Source of the DNA: Campylobacterales bacterium
GTDB lineage: Bacteria; Campylobacterota; Campylobacteria; Campylobacterales; QNZT01
Direction: 5' to 3'
Assembly: GCA_015662615.1 (NCBI GenBank)
Contig: DQTU01000350.1
Coordinates: 1-11,270 of the forward strand
DNA: 11,270 nt
Part shown: piece after piece, positions 1 to 6,332 of the stretch
Numbering within the stretch: the stretch's first letter is position 1
How the letters are laid out: each line of letters begins with the position of its first letter
Notes under the pieces: generated by a model
The model's database searches: none
Told to the model about the DNA's origin: nothing
What the model saw: only the letters and a program-made list of their open reading frames with translations
Made by a program: the position numbers and the translations under genes

Positions 1-93
1 TCTTCTCTTAGAACCACCAAGAACTTTAATACACATAATCTCTTTTGCACCGCTGTTATCAGCAACTGCGAGTCTTGTAAAACCTTGAATCAT
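1..93 (-). CDS. rplN: 50S ribosomal protein L14, N-terminal part
   Basis: Only the first 31 codons are in the window; the gene continues past the left edge. The translation begins MIQGFTRLAVADNSGAKEIM, the characteristic start of L14, a protein of the large subunit that sits at the subunit interface and contacts 16S rRNA. The ATG overlaps the rpsQ stop by one base (TAATG), so the two are likely translationally coupled. The order rpsQ-rplN is the usual transition from the S10 to the spc cluster, which supports the identity. About 90 residues are missing from view. Confidence 0.95.
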   Translation of the reverse strand, partial: MIQGFTRLAVADNSGAKEIMCIKVLGGSKRR

Positions 94-341
94 TACTCAA
101 CTCCTTTTAAAAGAACTTGAGTGAGAGTAAAAGATTTGTTTTTAGACAATGGTCTGCACTTAATTGCTTTTACTGTATCACCAACATTTACTTCATTGTT
201 TTCATCATGAATCATATACTTGTGAAATCTTTTTACAATCTTGTGGTATCTAGGATGCATAACGCGTCTTTCAACTACAACTGTGATAGTTTTTTCACCA
301 GTTTTTTTAACTACTTTACCTATTATCTCTTTTAAAGCCAT
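93..341 (-). CDS. rpsQ: 30S ribosomal protein S17
   Basis: This 82-residue protein has the length and sequence of bacterial S17, a small OB-fold protein that binds 16S rRNA early in small-subunit assembly. Recognisable parts are the start (ALKEIIGKVVKKTGEKTITV), the central basic stretch (HPRYHKIVKRFHKYMIHDE) and the NVGDTVKAIKCRPLSKNKSF segment typical of the family. It lies one base downstream of rpmC and its stop overlaps the rplN start. Nothing in it is odd. Confidence 0.97.
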   Translation of the reverse strand: MALKEIIGKVVKKTGEKTITVVVERRVMHPRYHKIVKRFHKYMIHDENNEVNVGDTVKAIKCRPLSKNKSFTLTQVLLKGVE

Positions 342-342
342 T

Positions 343-546
343 TTAAGCCTTTCTAGCAGAAGTTGAAGTTATAGCTGTTTGAATTCTTGCTATATCTTTT
401 TTTACTTCTTTTATTTCATTTGGATTGTTTAACTGCATAGTTCTAAGCTTACCTCTAAGCTTAAATAGCAATAACTTCTTCTCTTTTAACAACTCGCTCA
501 ATGCTTTTGCATCTTTGTCGTTTAAATCAGTATATTTCATTTTCAT
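343..546 (-). CDS. rpmC: 50S ribosomal protein L29
   Basis: This is a short helical protein with the L29 pattern: an N-terminal helix (ALSELLKEKKLLLFKLRGKL), the TMQLNNPNEIKEVKKDIARI segment and a basic tail. L29 sits by the peptide exit tunnel, where it helps form the docking site for trigger factor and signal recognition particle. If translation starts at the first Met (67 residues), the gene overlaps the end of rplP by 20 bases; the Met two codons later (MKYTDL) is an equally good start and shortens the overlap to 14 bases. Either way translation is probably coupled to rplP. Confidence 0.95.
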   Translation of the reverse strand: MKMKYTDLNDKDAKALSELLKEKKLLLFKLRGKLRTMQLNNPNEIKEVKKDIARIQTAITSTSARKA

Positions 547-952
547 TCTCTCGAGTTATAATTTTTGTTTTGAATGGCAATTTATGTTTTGCAAGCGTTA
601 AAGCTTCACGCGCTAACTCTTCAGGAACTCCAGCCATCTCAAATATGATACGACCAGGTTTAATATTCATAACCCATCTATCAACTGCACCTTTACCTTT
701 ACCCATTCTAGTTTCCAATGGTTTAGCAGTTAAAGGTTTATCTGGAAATACTCTAATCCAAGATTTTGCTTCTCTTTTTACATGTCTAGTCATTGCGATA
801 CGAGCCGCTTCGATTTGACGAGAACCGATTCTTCCAGCTTCAGTAGCTTTAAGTGCAACTTCACCAAAAGCAATAGAGTTTCCTCTGAAAGATTTTCCTC
901 TATTTCTACCTTTCATCTGCTTTCTGTATTTTGTTCTTTTAGGCATTAACAT
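527..952 (-). CDS. rplP: 50S ribosomal protein L16
   Basis: The 141-residue product begins MLMPKRTKYRKQMKGRNRGK, the nearly invariant start of bacterial L16, and keeps the basic RNA-binding segments around residues 45-85, including the MTRHVKREAKSWIRVFPDKP stretch and the following ETRMGKGKG. L16 binds 23S rRNA near the A site and organises the aminoacyl-tRNA binding region. Length is normal for the family. It follows rpsC after two bases and overlaps rpmC at its 3' end. Confidence 0.97.
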   Translation of the reverse strand: MLMPKRTKYRKQMKGRNRGKSFRGNSIAFGEVALKATEAGRIGSRQIEAARIAMTRHVKREAKSWIRVFPDKPLTAKPLETRMGKGKGAVDRWVMNIKPGRIIFEMAGVPEELAREALTLAKHKLPFKTKIITRENENEIY

Positions 953-954
953 CG

Positions 955-1644
955 TTATTCACCTCTTCTTTTGTTTCTAGGTTTGCTTGGCTCTTTTTTC
1001 TCAACTGGAACACCTTTAGCAAGCACTTCACCTTTGAAAATCCATACTTTTACACCTATGATTCCATAAGTAGTATGTGCTTCTGCAAAACCATAATCGA
1101 TTTTAGCACGAAGTGTATGAAGTGGAACACGACCTTCTAAATACCACTCAGTTCTTGCCATCTCAGCACCACCAAGACGACCAGCTACTGATATTTTGAT
1201 ACCTTTAGCGCCACTTTTCATAGCACCTTGGATAACTTTTTTCATCGCTCGTCTGAATGCAACTCTACGCTCTAACTGTGTAGCAACATTTTCAGCTGCA
1301 AGTTGCGCAGAAGCTTGAGGTTTTCTCTCTTCTTTGATGTTTACATTTACTTCTTTACCAACAAGCTTGTTAAGTTTTACTCTAAGCTTTTCAATATCCG
1401 CACCTTTTTTACCGATGATGATACCAGGACGTGCTGATACCACAGTAACTCTAAGCTTCTTTGCAGTTCTCTCGATGATGATTTGACTCACACCTGCATA
1501 GTAAAGCTCTTTTTTTACAAATGTTCTGATTTTATGATCTTCACCAATATTTGTAACTGTAGACTCTTTAGATGGATACCATCTTGAATCCCAATTTCTA
1601 TTAAGACCCAGTCTCAGACCAATAGGATTACATTTTTGACCCAT
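955..1644 (-). CDS. rpsC: 30S ribosomal protein S3
   Basis: This 229-residue protein begins MGQKCNPIGLRLG, the standard S3 start. An N-terminal type II KH domain is visible, with its GXXG loop as GKKG at residues 78-81 (RPGIIIGKKGADIEKLR). The C-terminal S3 domain follows, with RRAMKKVIQGAMKSGAKGIK and GRLGGAEMAR. S3 sits in the head of the small subunit at the mRNA entry channel and has mRNA-unwinding activity in well-studied bacteria. The tail after about residue 207 is short, lysine- and arginine-rich and probably disordered. It is two bases downstream of rplV. Confidence 0.97.
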   Translation of the reverse strand: MGQKCNPIGLRLGLNRNWDSRWYPSKESTVTNIGEDHKIRTFVKKELYYAGVSQIIIERTAKKLRVTVVSARPGIIIGKKGADIEKLRVKLNKLVGKEVNVNIKEERKPQASAQLAAENVATQLERRVAFRRAMKKVIQGAMKSGAKGIKISVAGRLGGAEMARTEWYLEGRVPLHTLRAKIDYGFAEAHTTYGIIGVKVWIFKGEVLAKGVPVEKKEPSKPRNKRRGE

Positions 1645-1646
1645 CT

Positions 1647-2294
1647 TTAAGACTCCTTCTTGTTGTTATTTAATATCTCTTTAGCTTCTGCTTGCCATGT
1701 ATCTTCGATCTTGCCCTTAAGACCAATTTTTGCATCTAATTCAGCAATTTCTTCTTTTGTCATGTCTGCAACTTGCTCAATTGAAGTAATATTTTCAGCA
1801 TTAAGCTTTTTAACCATTGCCGGCCCTACACCTGAAAGTTGTAATAAGTCATCGTTAGCTTTTGCTTTAGGAACACTTTCTGGTGCTTCTTCTTTAGCTT
1901 TAACTTTCTTTTCTGCTTTCTTGGTCTCAGTTTTCTTCTCAACTTTTTTAGCTTCTTTTGGAGCCTCTTTAGTTTCAGAAGATGTTCCTACTTCAATCAT
2001 GATGTGTGCAGTTGGTTTCAAAATTCTAGAAGCTGAACCTCTAGCTCTTGGCTTAAATCTCTTTAAAACTGGACCTTTATCGCTCCGTGCTGAAAGGATT
2101 GTTACCTCTTCCGGCTCATAATCACCATTTGCACAAGCTGATGCAATTACTTTTGCGATAATTCCTGCAGCTTTGTTTGGCATAAATTCAAGACTTGCAA
2201 GTGCTAATTCAGCATTCATCCCTTGAATTTGTTTAGTGATAAGTCTAGCTTTTATAGGTGATAGTCTGATAAATTTTAGTGTTGCTTTGCTCAT
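1647..2294 (-). CDS. rplV: 50S ribosomal protein L22 with C-terminal HhH-like extension
   Basis: Residues 1-104 form a normal L22: SPIKARLITKQIQG near the N terminus and the arginine-rich beta-hairpin loop (RFKPRARGSASRILKPTAHI, about 79-98) that lines the peptide exit tunnel and takes part in macrolide sensitivity. The protein then continues to 215 residues, about twice the usual 110. Residues 105-147 are a Lys/Glu/Ala-rich linker. Residues 148-212 resemble the helix-hairpin-helix-like module appended to some other bacterial proteins, including certain L21 proteins: LLQLSGVGPAMVKKLN, then SIEQVADMTKEEI, then KGKIEDTWQAEAKEIL. The frame is open and the operon spacing normal, so the extension is part of the gene. 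Its role is unknown; nucleic-acid or rRNA contact is an inference. Confidence 0.95.
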   Translation of the reverse strand: MSKATLKFIRLSPIKARLITKQIQGMNAELALASLEFMPNKAAGIIAKVIASACANGDYEPEEVTILSARSDKGPVLKRFKPRARGSASRILKPTAHIMIEVGTSSETKEAPKEAKKVEKKTETKKAEKKVKAKEEAPESVPKAKANDDLLQLSGVGPAMVKKLNAENITSIEQVADMTKEEIAELDAKIGLKGKIEDTWQAEAKEILNNNKKES

Positions 2295-2303
2295 ATCCTA
2301 CCC

Positions 2304-2582
2304 TTAACCTATTTTCTTTTGAACTGAGCCCTTATGACCCTTAAACGTTCTAGTTGGTGCAAATTCACCTAATTTATATCCGATGTGATTTTCAGTGATA
2401 TATACAGGGATAAAGTTTCTACCGTTATGTACTGAGAAAGTAAAACCAATCATATCAGGAAGAATTGTACTTCTTCTTGACCATGTTTTAATGGGTTTTT
2501 TATCTCCAGCTTCTTTAGCTTTGGTAACTTTTTTAAGTAAGTGACCATCAATAAATGGACCTTTTTTAAGACTTCTTGCCAT
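2304..2582 (-). CDS. rpsS: 30S ribosomal protein S19
   Basis: This 92-residue protein has the S19 signature throughout: MARSLKKGPFIDGHLLKKV at the start, the WSRRSTILPDMIGFTFSVHN core and a C-terminal basic stretch with KLGEFAPTRTFKGHKG. S19 sits in the head of the small subunit, partners S13, and contacts the A-site finger and tRNA. Length is normal. It abuts rplB and is followed by a nine-base gap before rplV. Confidence 0.97.
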   Translation of the reverse strand: MARSLKKGPFIDGHLLKKVTKAKEAGDKKPIKTWSRRSTILPDMIGFTFSVHNGRNFIPVYITENHIGYKLGEFAPTRTFKGHKGSVQKKIG

Positions 2583-3413
2583 CTATCTTCCTTTCTTTCT
2601 AGAGATAATAAGTTTATCACTAGCTTTTTTTCTTCTAGTTTTGTAACCTTTAGTCGGCATACCCCAAGGACTAACTGGATGACGAGATCCGTTTGTCTTA
2701 CCTTCACCACCACCATGTGGATGATCAATTGGATTCATAGCTGAACCACGAGTTTGAGGTCGTTTACCCATATGTCTGATACGACCAGCTTTACCGATAA
2801 CAACATTTGACCAATCTTCACTACCAACAGTACCGATTGTAGCCATGCACTCTGATAAAATTTGTCTCATTTCACCACTTGGTAATCTTAAAACAACATA
2901 TTTATCTTCTTTACCCATAAGTTGAGCATATCCACCAGCTGAACGTGCTATCTGAGCACCTTTACCAGGTTTCATCTCGATGTTATGAATAATTGTTCCA
3001 ATAGGGATATTTTTCATCTTCATTGCATTACCAGGTTTGATATCAAGACCACGTTCTGCTGCTTGAATCTTATCTCCTACTTTGATACCTGAAGGTTGAA
3101 TGATATACATCTTCTCTCCATCTGCATAAGTAACTAGAGCAATTCTACAGTTTCTGTATGGGTCATATTCTATAGTAGATATAGTTCCCTCGATGTCAAA
3201 TTTTCTTCTTTTAAAATCGATAATTCTATAAGATTTTTTAGCACCTGCTTGTCTGTGACGAGAAGTGATTCTACCGTTACTATTTCTACCTGCACTTCTT
3301 GGAAGCTTTTTAAGAAGACCAGGAACTGTAGGTTTACTTGTGATATCACTAGAATCTAATCCAGTCATATACCTTCTACTAGGTGTATAAGGTTTGTATG
3401 ATTTAATTGCCAT
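2583..3413 (-). CDS. rplB: 50S ribosomal protein L2
   Basis: The 276-residue product is a standard bacterial L2, one of the most conserved proteins of the large subunit, needed for subunit association and an active peptidyl-transferase centre. It keeps the N-terminal KSYKPYTPSRR segment, the RHRQAGAKKSYRIIDFKR region, the OB/SH3-like core, and the C-terminal MNPIDHPHGGGEG motif. The first histidine of HPH, about residue 231, corresponds to the functionally important E. coli His229. It abuts rplW on one side and rpsS on the other, with almost no intergenic bases. Confidence 0.98.
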   Translation of the reverse strand: MAIKSYKPYTPSRRYMTGLDSSDITSKPTVPGLLKKLPRSAGRNSNGRITSRHRQAGAKKSYRIIDFKRRKFDIEGTISTIEYDPYRNCRIALVTYADGEKMYIIQPSGIKVGDKIQAAERGLDIKPGNAMKMKNIPIGTIIHNIEMKPGKGAQIARSAGGYAQLMGKEDKYVVLRLPSGEMRQILSECMATIGTVGSEDWSNVVIGKAGRIRHMGKRPQTRGSAMNPIDHPHGGGEGKTNGSRHPVSPWGMPTKGYKTRRKKASDKLIISRKKGR

Positions 3414-3695
3414 CTATATCTCCAAACTTTCTATTTTTGCACCTTCAGGAAGTGTGACATAAAACTTTTTGAAGTTATCTCTTTTTCCTTTGATACCTTT
3501 AAAACTTTTAACTTTACCTTGCATTCTTAAAGAATTCACTTTAAGTGGGATAAAACCAAAGTACTCTCTTAAAACCTCTTTTAAACCATTCTTTGTCATT
3601 CTAGGGCTTGTTTGGATAACAATAATACCATCTTCTTGAAGACCTAATGTTTTCTCTGTATAAAGAATTGATTTAATATCTGTAATATCTGCCAT
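3414..3695 (-). CDS. rplW: 50S ribosomal protein L23
   Basis: This 93-residue L23 keeps the family features TEKTLGLQEDGIIVIQTSPR near the start, the LKEVLREYFGFIPLKVNSLR helix-strand unit, and the GKVKSFKGIKGKRDNFKKFY loop with a basic tip. L23 lies at the tunnel exit and is the main docking site for trigger factor and SRP. It follows rplD after one base and abuts rplB, as expected in the S10 operon. Nothing is unusual. Confidence 0.96.
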   Translation of the reverse strand: MADITDIKSILYTEKTLGLQEDGIIVIQTSPRMTKNGLKEVLREYFGFIPLKVNSLRMQGKVKSFKGIKGKRDNFKKFYVTLPEGAKIESLEI

Positions 3696-3696
3696 C

Positions 3697-4311
3697 TTAG
3701 TCCTCTTTTACTAGTGCTTCTAAAACACTTTTTTCTATCACAATTGCTTCAAACGCAGCTGCTGTATAACCGTTTAATTCGTTAGACTCAACAAGGTATG
3801 CATTTTCAAGATTTCTAAATGCATAAAAACTCTTCTCATCTATTAAATCTTTAACTACCAATACATCTCTTACATTTAAAGAACTTACAAATGCTGCTGC
3901 ATCTTTTGTTTTACCTGACTCTATAGCGATACTATCTACTACTAATAGTTTACCAGCATCTGCTTTTTCGTTAAGTGCAAAATTAAGTGCAAGTTTTTTC
4001 TGTTTTTTGTTAACTTTTTGGAAATAATTTCTATTATTTTTAGGACCATGAGCAACTCCACCGCCAACCCAAATAGGACTTCTAGTAGAACCAGCACGAG
4101 CTCGTCCTCCACCTTTTTGTGCGAATGGTTTTCGTCCACCACCTCTAACATCAGAACGCGTCTTTGTTACAGCTGTGTTTGCACGAAGTGCCGCTTGGTA
4201 AGATTTTACATATAGATACAAGTTATGTGAATTAATATCACTAAAACTCTCTGGCAATGCAATCTCACCTGTTTGTTTAAATTTGCTATCTAGCATTAAT
4301 GCTTTACTCAT
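3697..4311 (-). CDS. rplD: 50S ribosomal protein L4
   Basis: This 204-residue L4 has the long loop that reaches into the peptide exit tunnel at about residues 52-95: TKTRSDVRGGGRKPFAQKGG followed by GRARAGSTRSPIWVGGG. Mutations there give macrolide resistance in other bacteria. The globular part binds domain I of 23S rRNA. In E. coli L4 represses its own operon at the S10 leader; the leader here is short (about 58 bases) and I see no copy of the E. coli leader hairpin, so that control is not supported by the sequence. The start overlaps the rplC stop as ATGA, indicating translational coupling. Confidence 0.97.
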   Translation of the reverse strand: MSKALMLDSKFKQTGEIALPESFSDINSHNLYLYVKSYQAALRANTAVTKTRSDVRGGGRKPFAQKGGGRARAGSTRSPIWVGGGVAHGPKNNRNYFQKVNKKQKKLALNFALNEKADAGKLLVVDSIAIESGKTKDAAAFVSSLNVRDVLVVKDLIDEKSFYAFRNLENAYLVESNELNGYTAAAFEAIVIEKSVLEALVKED

Positions 4312-4889
4312 TTAACTATCCTTATCTTTCCTAAAGCGCCATTTGCACCAGGTATTGCACCCTTAAGTGCTAAAACACCAGTATCTGCATCAAATGAAAC
4401 AATCTCATTTTTAACTGTTACTTGTGCATTTCCATAATGTCCAGGCATTTTTTTACCTCTTTGGACTCGTCCAGGCCATTCAGCATTACCGATTGAACCA
4501 ACTCGTCTGTGAAATCTAGAACCATGTGCTCCAGGTCCACCTTTAAATCCGTGTCTTTTAATCGCTCCAGCAAAACCTCTACCTTTAGTAGTAAAAGTAC
4601 TTTTTACGATATTTGAATCACTCAAAGGTGCAACATCTAAATCACCAGCTTCAGCATTTGCCACAGTTATTGTGATAAATCTGTTAAACTCTTCAGATAA
4701 GTTGTATTTCTTTTGTTGTCCAGTAATTGTTTTGTTATTTTTCTTTCCACTTGAGTAAGCAACGATCGCAGTTTTATTCTCGTCAACTTCACAAACTTTA
4801 GCATCTAAAACTTTTACAAGTGTAACAGGTACACTAGGAACTGTAATTGTTCTTGTCATTCCGATTTTTTCTACTATATATTCCATCAT
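4308..4889 (-). CDS. rplC: 50S ribosomal protein L3
   Basis: This 193-residue L3 has the N-terminal VEKIGMTR motif and the RGFAGAIKRHGFKGGPGAHG and RGKKMPGHYGN segments of the extended loop that reaches toward the peptidyl-transferase centre. L3 is an early assembly protein. The place where E. coli has the methylated glutamine (Q150 in GQNQTPGK) reads GNAEWPGR here, so the modified Gln is absent. The start could be either of two adjacent Met codons (MMEYIVEK). The gene lies seven bases downstream of rpsJ and overlaps rplD by four bases. Confidence 0.97.
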   Translation of the reverse strand: MMEYIVEKIGMTRTITVPSVPVTLVKVLDAKVCEVDENKTAIVAYSSGKKNNKTITGQQKKYNLSEEFNRFITITVANAEAGDLDVAPLSDSNIVKSTFTTKGRGFAGAIKRHGFKGGPGAHGSRFHRRVGSIGNAEWPGRVQRGKKMPGHYGNAQVTVKNEIVSFDADTGVLALKGAIPGANGALGKIRIVK

Positions 4890-4896
4890 CTACTCC

Positions 4897-5208
4897 CTAT
4901 TTACCCATAGCTCTTACTTCGACATTAACTTCAGGAGCAAGGTCAAGCTTCATAAGTGAATCAACTGTATCAGTTGTAGCAGATACGATATCTATCAATC
5001 GTGAATGCATTCTCATTTCGAATTGTTCTCTTGAATCTTTGTTAACATGAGGAGATCTAAGTACTGTGTACTTTTTAATCTTTGTAGGTAGAGGGATTGG
5101 TCCTCTAATCTCAGCGCCAGTTCGCTTCACTGAATCGACAATAGCCGCAACAGATCTATCTAAAACTCTATGGTCATAAGCCTTAAGCTTAAGTCTAATT
5201 TTTTCCAT
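4897..5208 (-). CDS. rpsJ: 30S ribosomal protein S10 (NusE)
   Basis: This is the first gene of the operon. The 103-residue product begins MEKIRLKLKAYDHRVLDRSV and carries the conserved GPIPLPTKIKKYTVLRSPHV loop and the SREQFEMRMHSRLIDI segment of S10. S10 sits in the head of the small subunit and also acts as NusE, a partner of NusB in transcription antitermination. The start has a Shine-Dalgarno-like AAGGA a few bases upstream (AAGGAAAATAATG). A strong sigma-70 promoter lies about 65 bases before the start codon. Confidence 0.98.
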   Translation of the reverse strand: MEKIRLKLKAYDHRVLDRSVAAIVDSVKRTGAEIRGPIPLPTKIKKYTVLRSPHVNKDSREQFEMRMHSRLIDIVSATTDTVDSLMKLDLAPEVNVEVRAMGK

Positions 5209-5273
5209 TATTTTCCTTAAAAGAACTCGTCACACATCAATAAAATCAACACATGACATAAATTTGAACGTGG

Positions 5274-5302
5274 AGTATACTAAAAACAAACTATGATGTC
5301 AA
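5274..5302 (-). promoter_or_regulatory. Sigma-70 promoter of the S10 operon
   Basis: Read on the minus strand, TTGACA (5302-5297) is followed after exactly 17 bases by TATACT (5279-5274). This is a perfect -35 and a five-of-six -10 at the optimal spacing. Transcription would begin near 5267, giving a leader of about 58 bases before the rpsJ ATG. The fit to consensus suits the strong expression expected for ribosomal proteins. No other good promoter was noticed inside the operon, where the genes overlap or nearly touch. Confidence 0.85.
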
Positions 5303-5340
5303 CTGTTTTAGGGCTTTTATGAAGAATTTACTCTAATTTA

Positions 5341-5359
5341 TTTCCTTTTAGCAAGGAAA
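5341..5359 (-). terminator. Weak hairpin downstream of pssA, possible terminator
   Basis: A 7-bp perfect stem (TTTCCTT pairing with AAGGAAA) with a five-base loop lies about 60 bases beyond the pssA stop, between pssA and the S10 promoter. It is AT-rich and has no clear run of T after it on the minus strand, so it is a poor intrinsic terminator. It is listed because the 211-base gap between pssA and rpsJ otherwise holds only the S10 promoter and leader. Confidence 0.3.
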
Positions 5360-5419
5360 CAATAGTACTTTAAAGTGAAAGATATTAAACTATTTTAAGC
5401 CAGTTATTTAAGCTTATAT

Positions 5420-5971
5420 TTAAGGATGAGGAATTCTAACCTTAGAATTTAATAAATATGCGATGACTGCAACCATGACTAGTATCAGATATAGATTAGT
5501 TATTACCCCGTAAGAGTAAACTAGATAAAGCACCCAAAGCAGTATCGCCCCAAGAGGTGTCGGCACTCCTACAAAGTGTTTAGCGACCTTGCCCTCTTCG
5601 CTTTGGATATTAAACTCGATAAGTCTTCGTAAACCGCTTATGATGTAGTATATAAAAACAGCACCAGCTATCGCTGTCTCAAAACCATTCCCTTTTTCCA
5701 TCGCATAAAAGAGTAAAAACGACGGCATGATGACAAATGAGATAAAATCTGCGAAAGAATCTATCTGTATACCAAACTCACATGAAAGATTATACTTTCG
5801 TGCTATTTTTCCATCTATAATGTCAAATGCTCCTGCTATCCATGCTAAAACAATTGCTATGAAAAAATTACCTTGTTGGATAAAGTACATGGCTATAAGA
5901 CCAGCTGAGATGTTTGCAAATGTTACGAGGTTAGCTAAGTTGAAATGTGAATTTTTGTTGTATAAAAACAT
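5420..5971 (-). CDS. pssA: CDP-diacylglycerol-serine O-phosphatidyltransferase
   Basis: This enzyme joins serine to CDP-diacylglycerol in the inner membrane to make phosphatidylserine, the precursor of phosphatidylethanolamine. The CDP-alcohol phosphatidyltransferase motif DGxxARx8GxxxDxxxD is complete at about residues 53-75 (DGKIAR, then G and the DSFAD segment), so the active site looks intact. The N terminus (NLANLVTFANISAGLIAMYF) and several hydrophobic segments to the C terminus fit a polytopic membrane protein. At 183 residues it is nearer the short Gram-positive type than the roughly 240-residue forms of some relatives, but it ends naturally after the last membrane segment. Other CDP-alcohol transferases such as PgsA are possible but fit the N terminus less well. 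It is separated from the ribosomal operon and has its own putative promoter. Confidence 0.88.
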   Translation of the reverse strand: MFLYNKNSHFNLANLVTFANISAGLIAMYFIQQGNFFIAIVLAWIAGAFDIIDGKIARKYNLSCEFGIQIDSFADFISFVIMPSFLLFYAMEKGNGFETAIAGAVFIYYIISGLRRLIEFNIQSEEGKVAKHFVGVPTPLGAILLWVLYLVYSYGVITNLYLILVMVAVIAYLLNSKVRIPHP

Positions 5972-5990
5972 GAGACTTTTGACCTTTAGC

Positions 5991-6017
5991 TTTGGTATAA
6001 TTTATAATTATACCAAA
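5991..6017 (-). promoter_or_regulatory. 12-bp perfect palindrome at the pssA promoter
   Basis: TTTGGTATAATT and its exact reverse complement AATTATACCAAA flank a three-base TAT centre, 20 bases upstream of the pssA start. On the minus strand the palindrome contains a consensus -10 box TATAAT (6012-6007), which would start transcription near 6000 with a leader of about 30 bases and an AAAGG ribosome binding site. No good -35 was found. The dyad over the -10 would suit an operator. Alternatively, on the plus strand the hairpin is followed by TTTTT (6018-6022) and could end transcription entering from the left, though no plus-strand gene lies there. Function is inferred; the symmetry is directly visible. 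Confidence 0.5.
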
Positions 6018-6035
6018 TTTTTAACAATTTAAACT

Positions 6036-6296
6036 TTATCTAAATTGATTATCAATCCATTGGGCACACCCCAATAACCAGACTTTTAAATGCTCATCTA
6101 CAGCACTCTTAAATGTGTCACAATAAATAGGAATACCATTTCTTATACAAGCTTTTCTATTACTAAAATAGACATTTTTTCCTAAAACTGGCCATCTTTT
6201 AAAATTACGCTTTGATGCTTCTGTGAGCTTCTCTTTTGTTAAGTTGATAAACTTTATAAGGTTAGCATCTGACCAAATAGTATTTCTTAAGGGCAC
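6036..6296 (-). pseudogene. Remnant of a CotH-like protein C terminus
   Basis: The 86-codon frame matches, from memory, the end of CotH-family (spore-coat kinase-like) proteins: SKRNFKRWPVLG, the expected aromatic-rich segment after it, then a DTFKSAVDEHLKVWLLG helix and CAQWIDNQF, compared with the family pattern RNFxRWPxLG...LKxWLxxRxxWID. The family usually has over 300 residues; here the kinase-like core is missing. The same frame is open only about 13 codons further upstream (to an in-frame TAG at about 6337), so a longer intact gene is not present. The usual Arg of the WLxxR segment is Cys here. It lies at the downstream end of the decayed block. A genuine small protein is possible but less likely. 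Confidence 0.5.
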
Positions 6297-6332
6297 CTCT
6301 AAAAACCCCTGATACTCATAAAGTATCTATTG

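Noticed and set aside
501..818. Plus-strand frame opposite rplP
   Set aside because: Antisense shadow of a conserved ribosomal gene, with no ribosome binding site or recognisable product.
1660..2121. 153-codon plus-strand frame opposite rplV
   Set aside because: It lies wholly opposite the well-supported L22 gene and its linker; the Ser/Phe/Leu-rich translation is the usual shadow of Lys/Glu/Ala-rich coding.
2450..2728. Minus-strand frame overlapping rpsS and rplB in another phase
   Set aside because: Both overlapped genes are certain, and the translation has no family resemblance and skewed composition.
5209..5267. S10 leader as an L4-binding attenuator or riboswitch
   Set aside because: The leader is only about 58 bases and shows only weak pairing (GTCA with TGAC around 5225-5256), with no recognisable conserved structure.
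5727..6032. Plus-strand frame opposite the pssA 5' half
   Set aside because: Shadow of pssA, whose active-site motif is complete; the frame also runs through the palindrome at its end.
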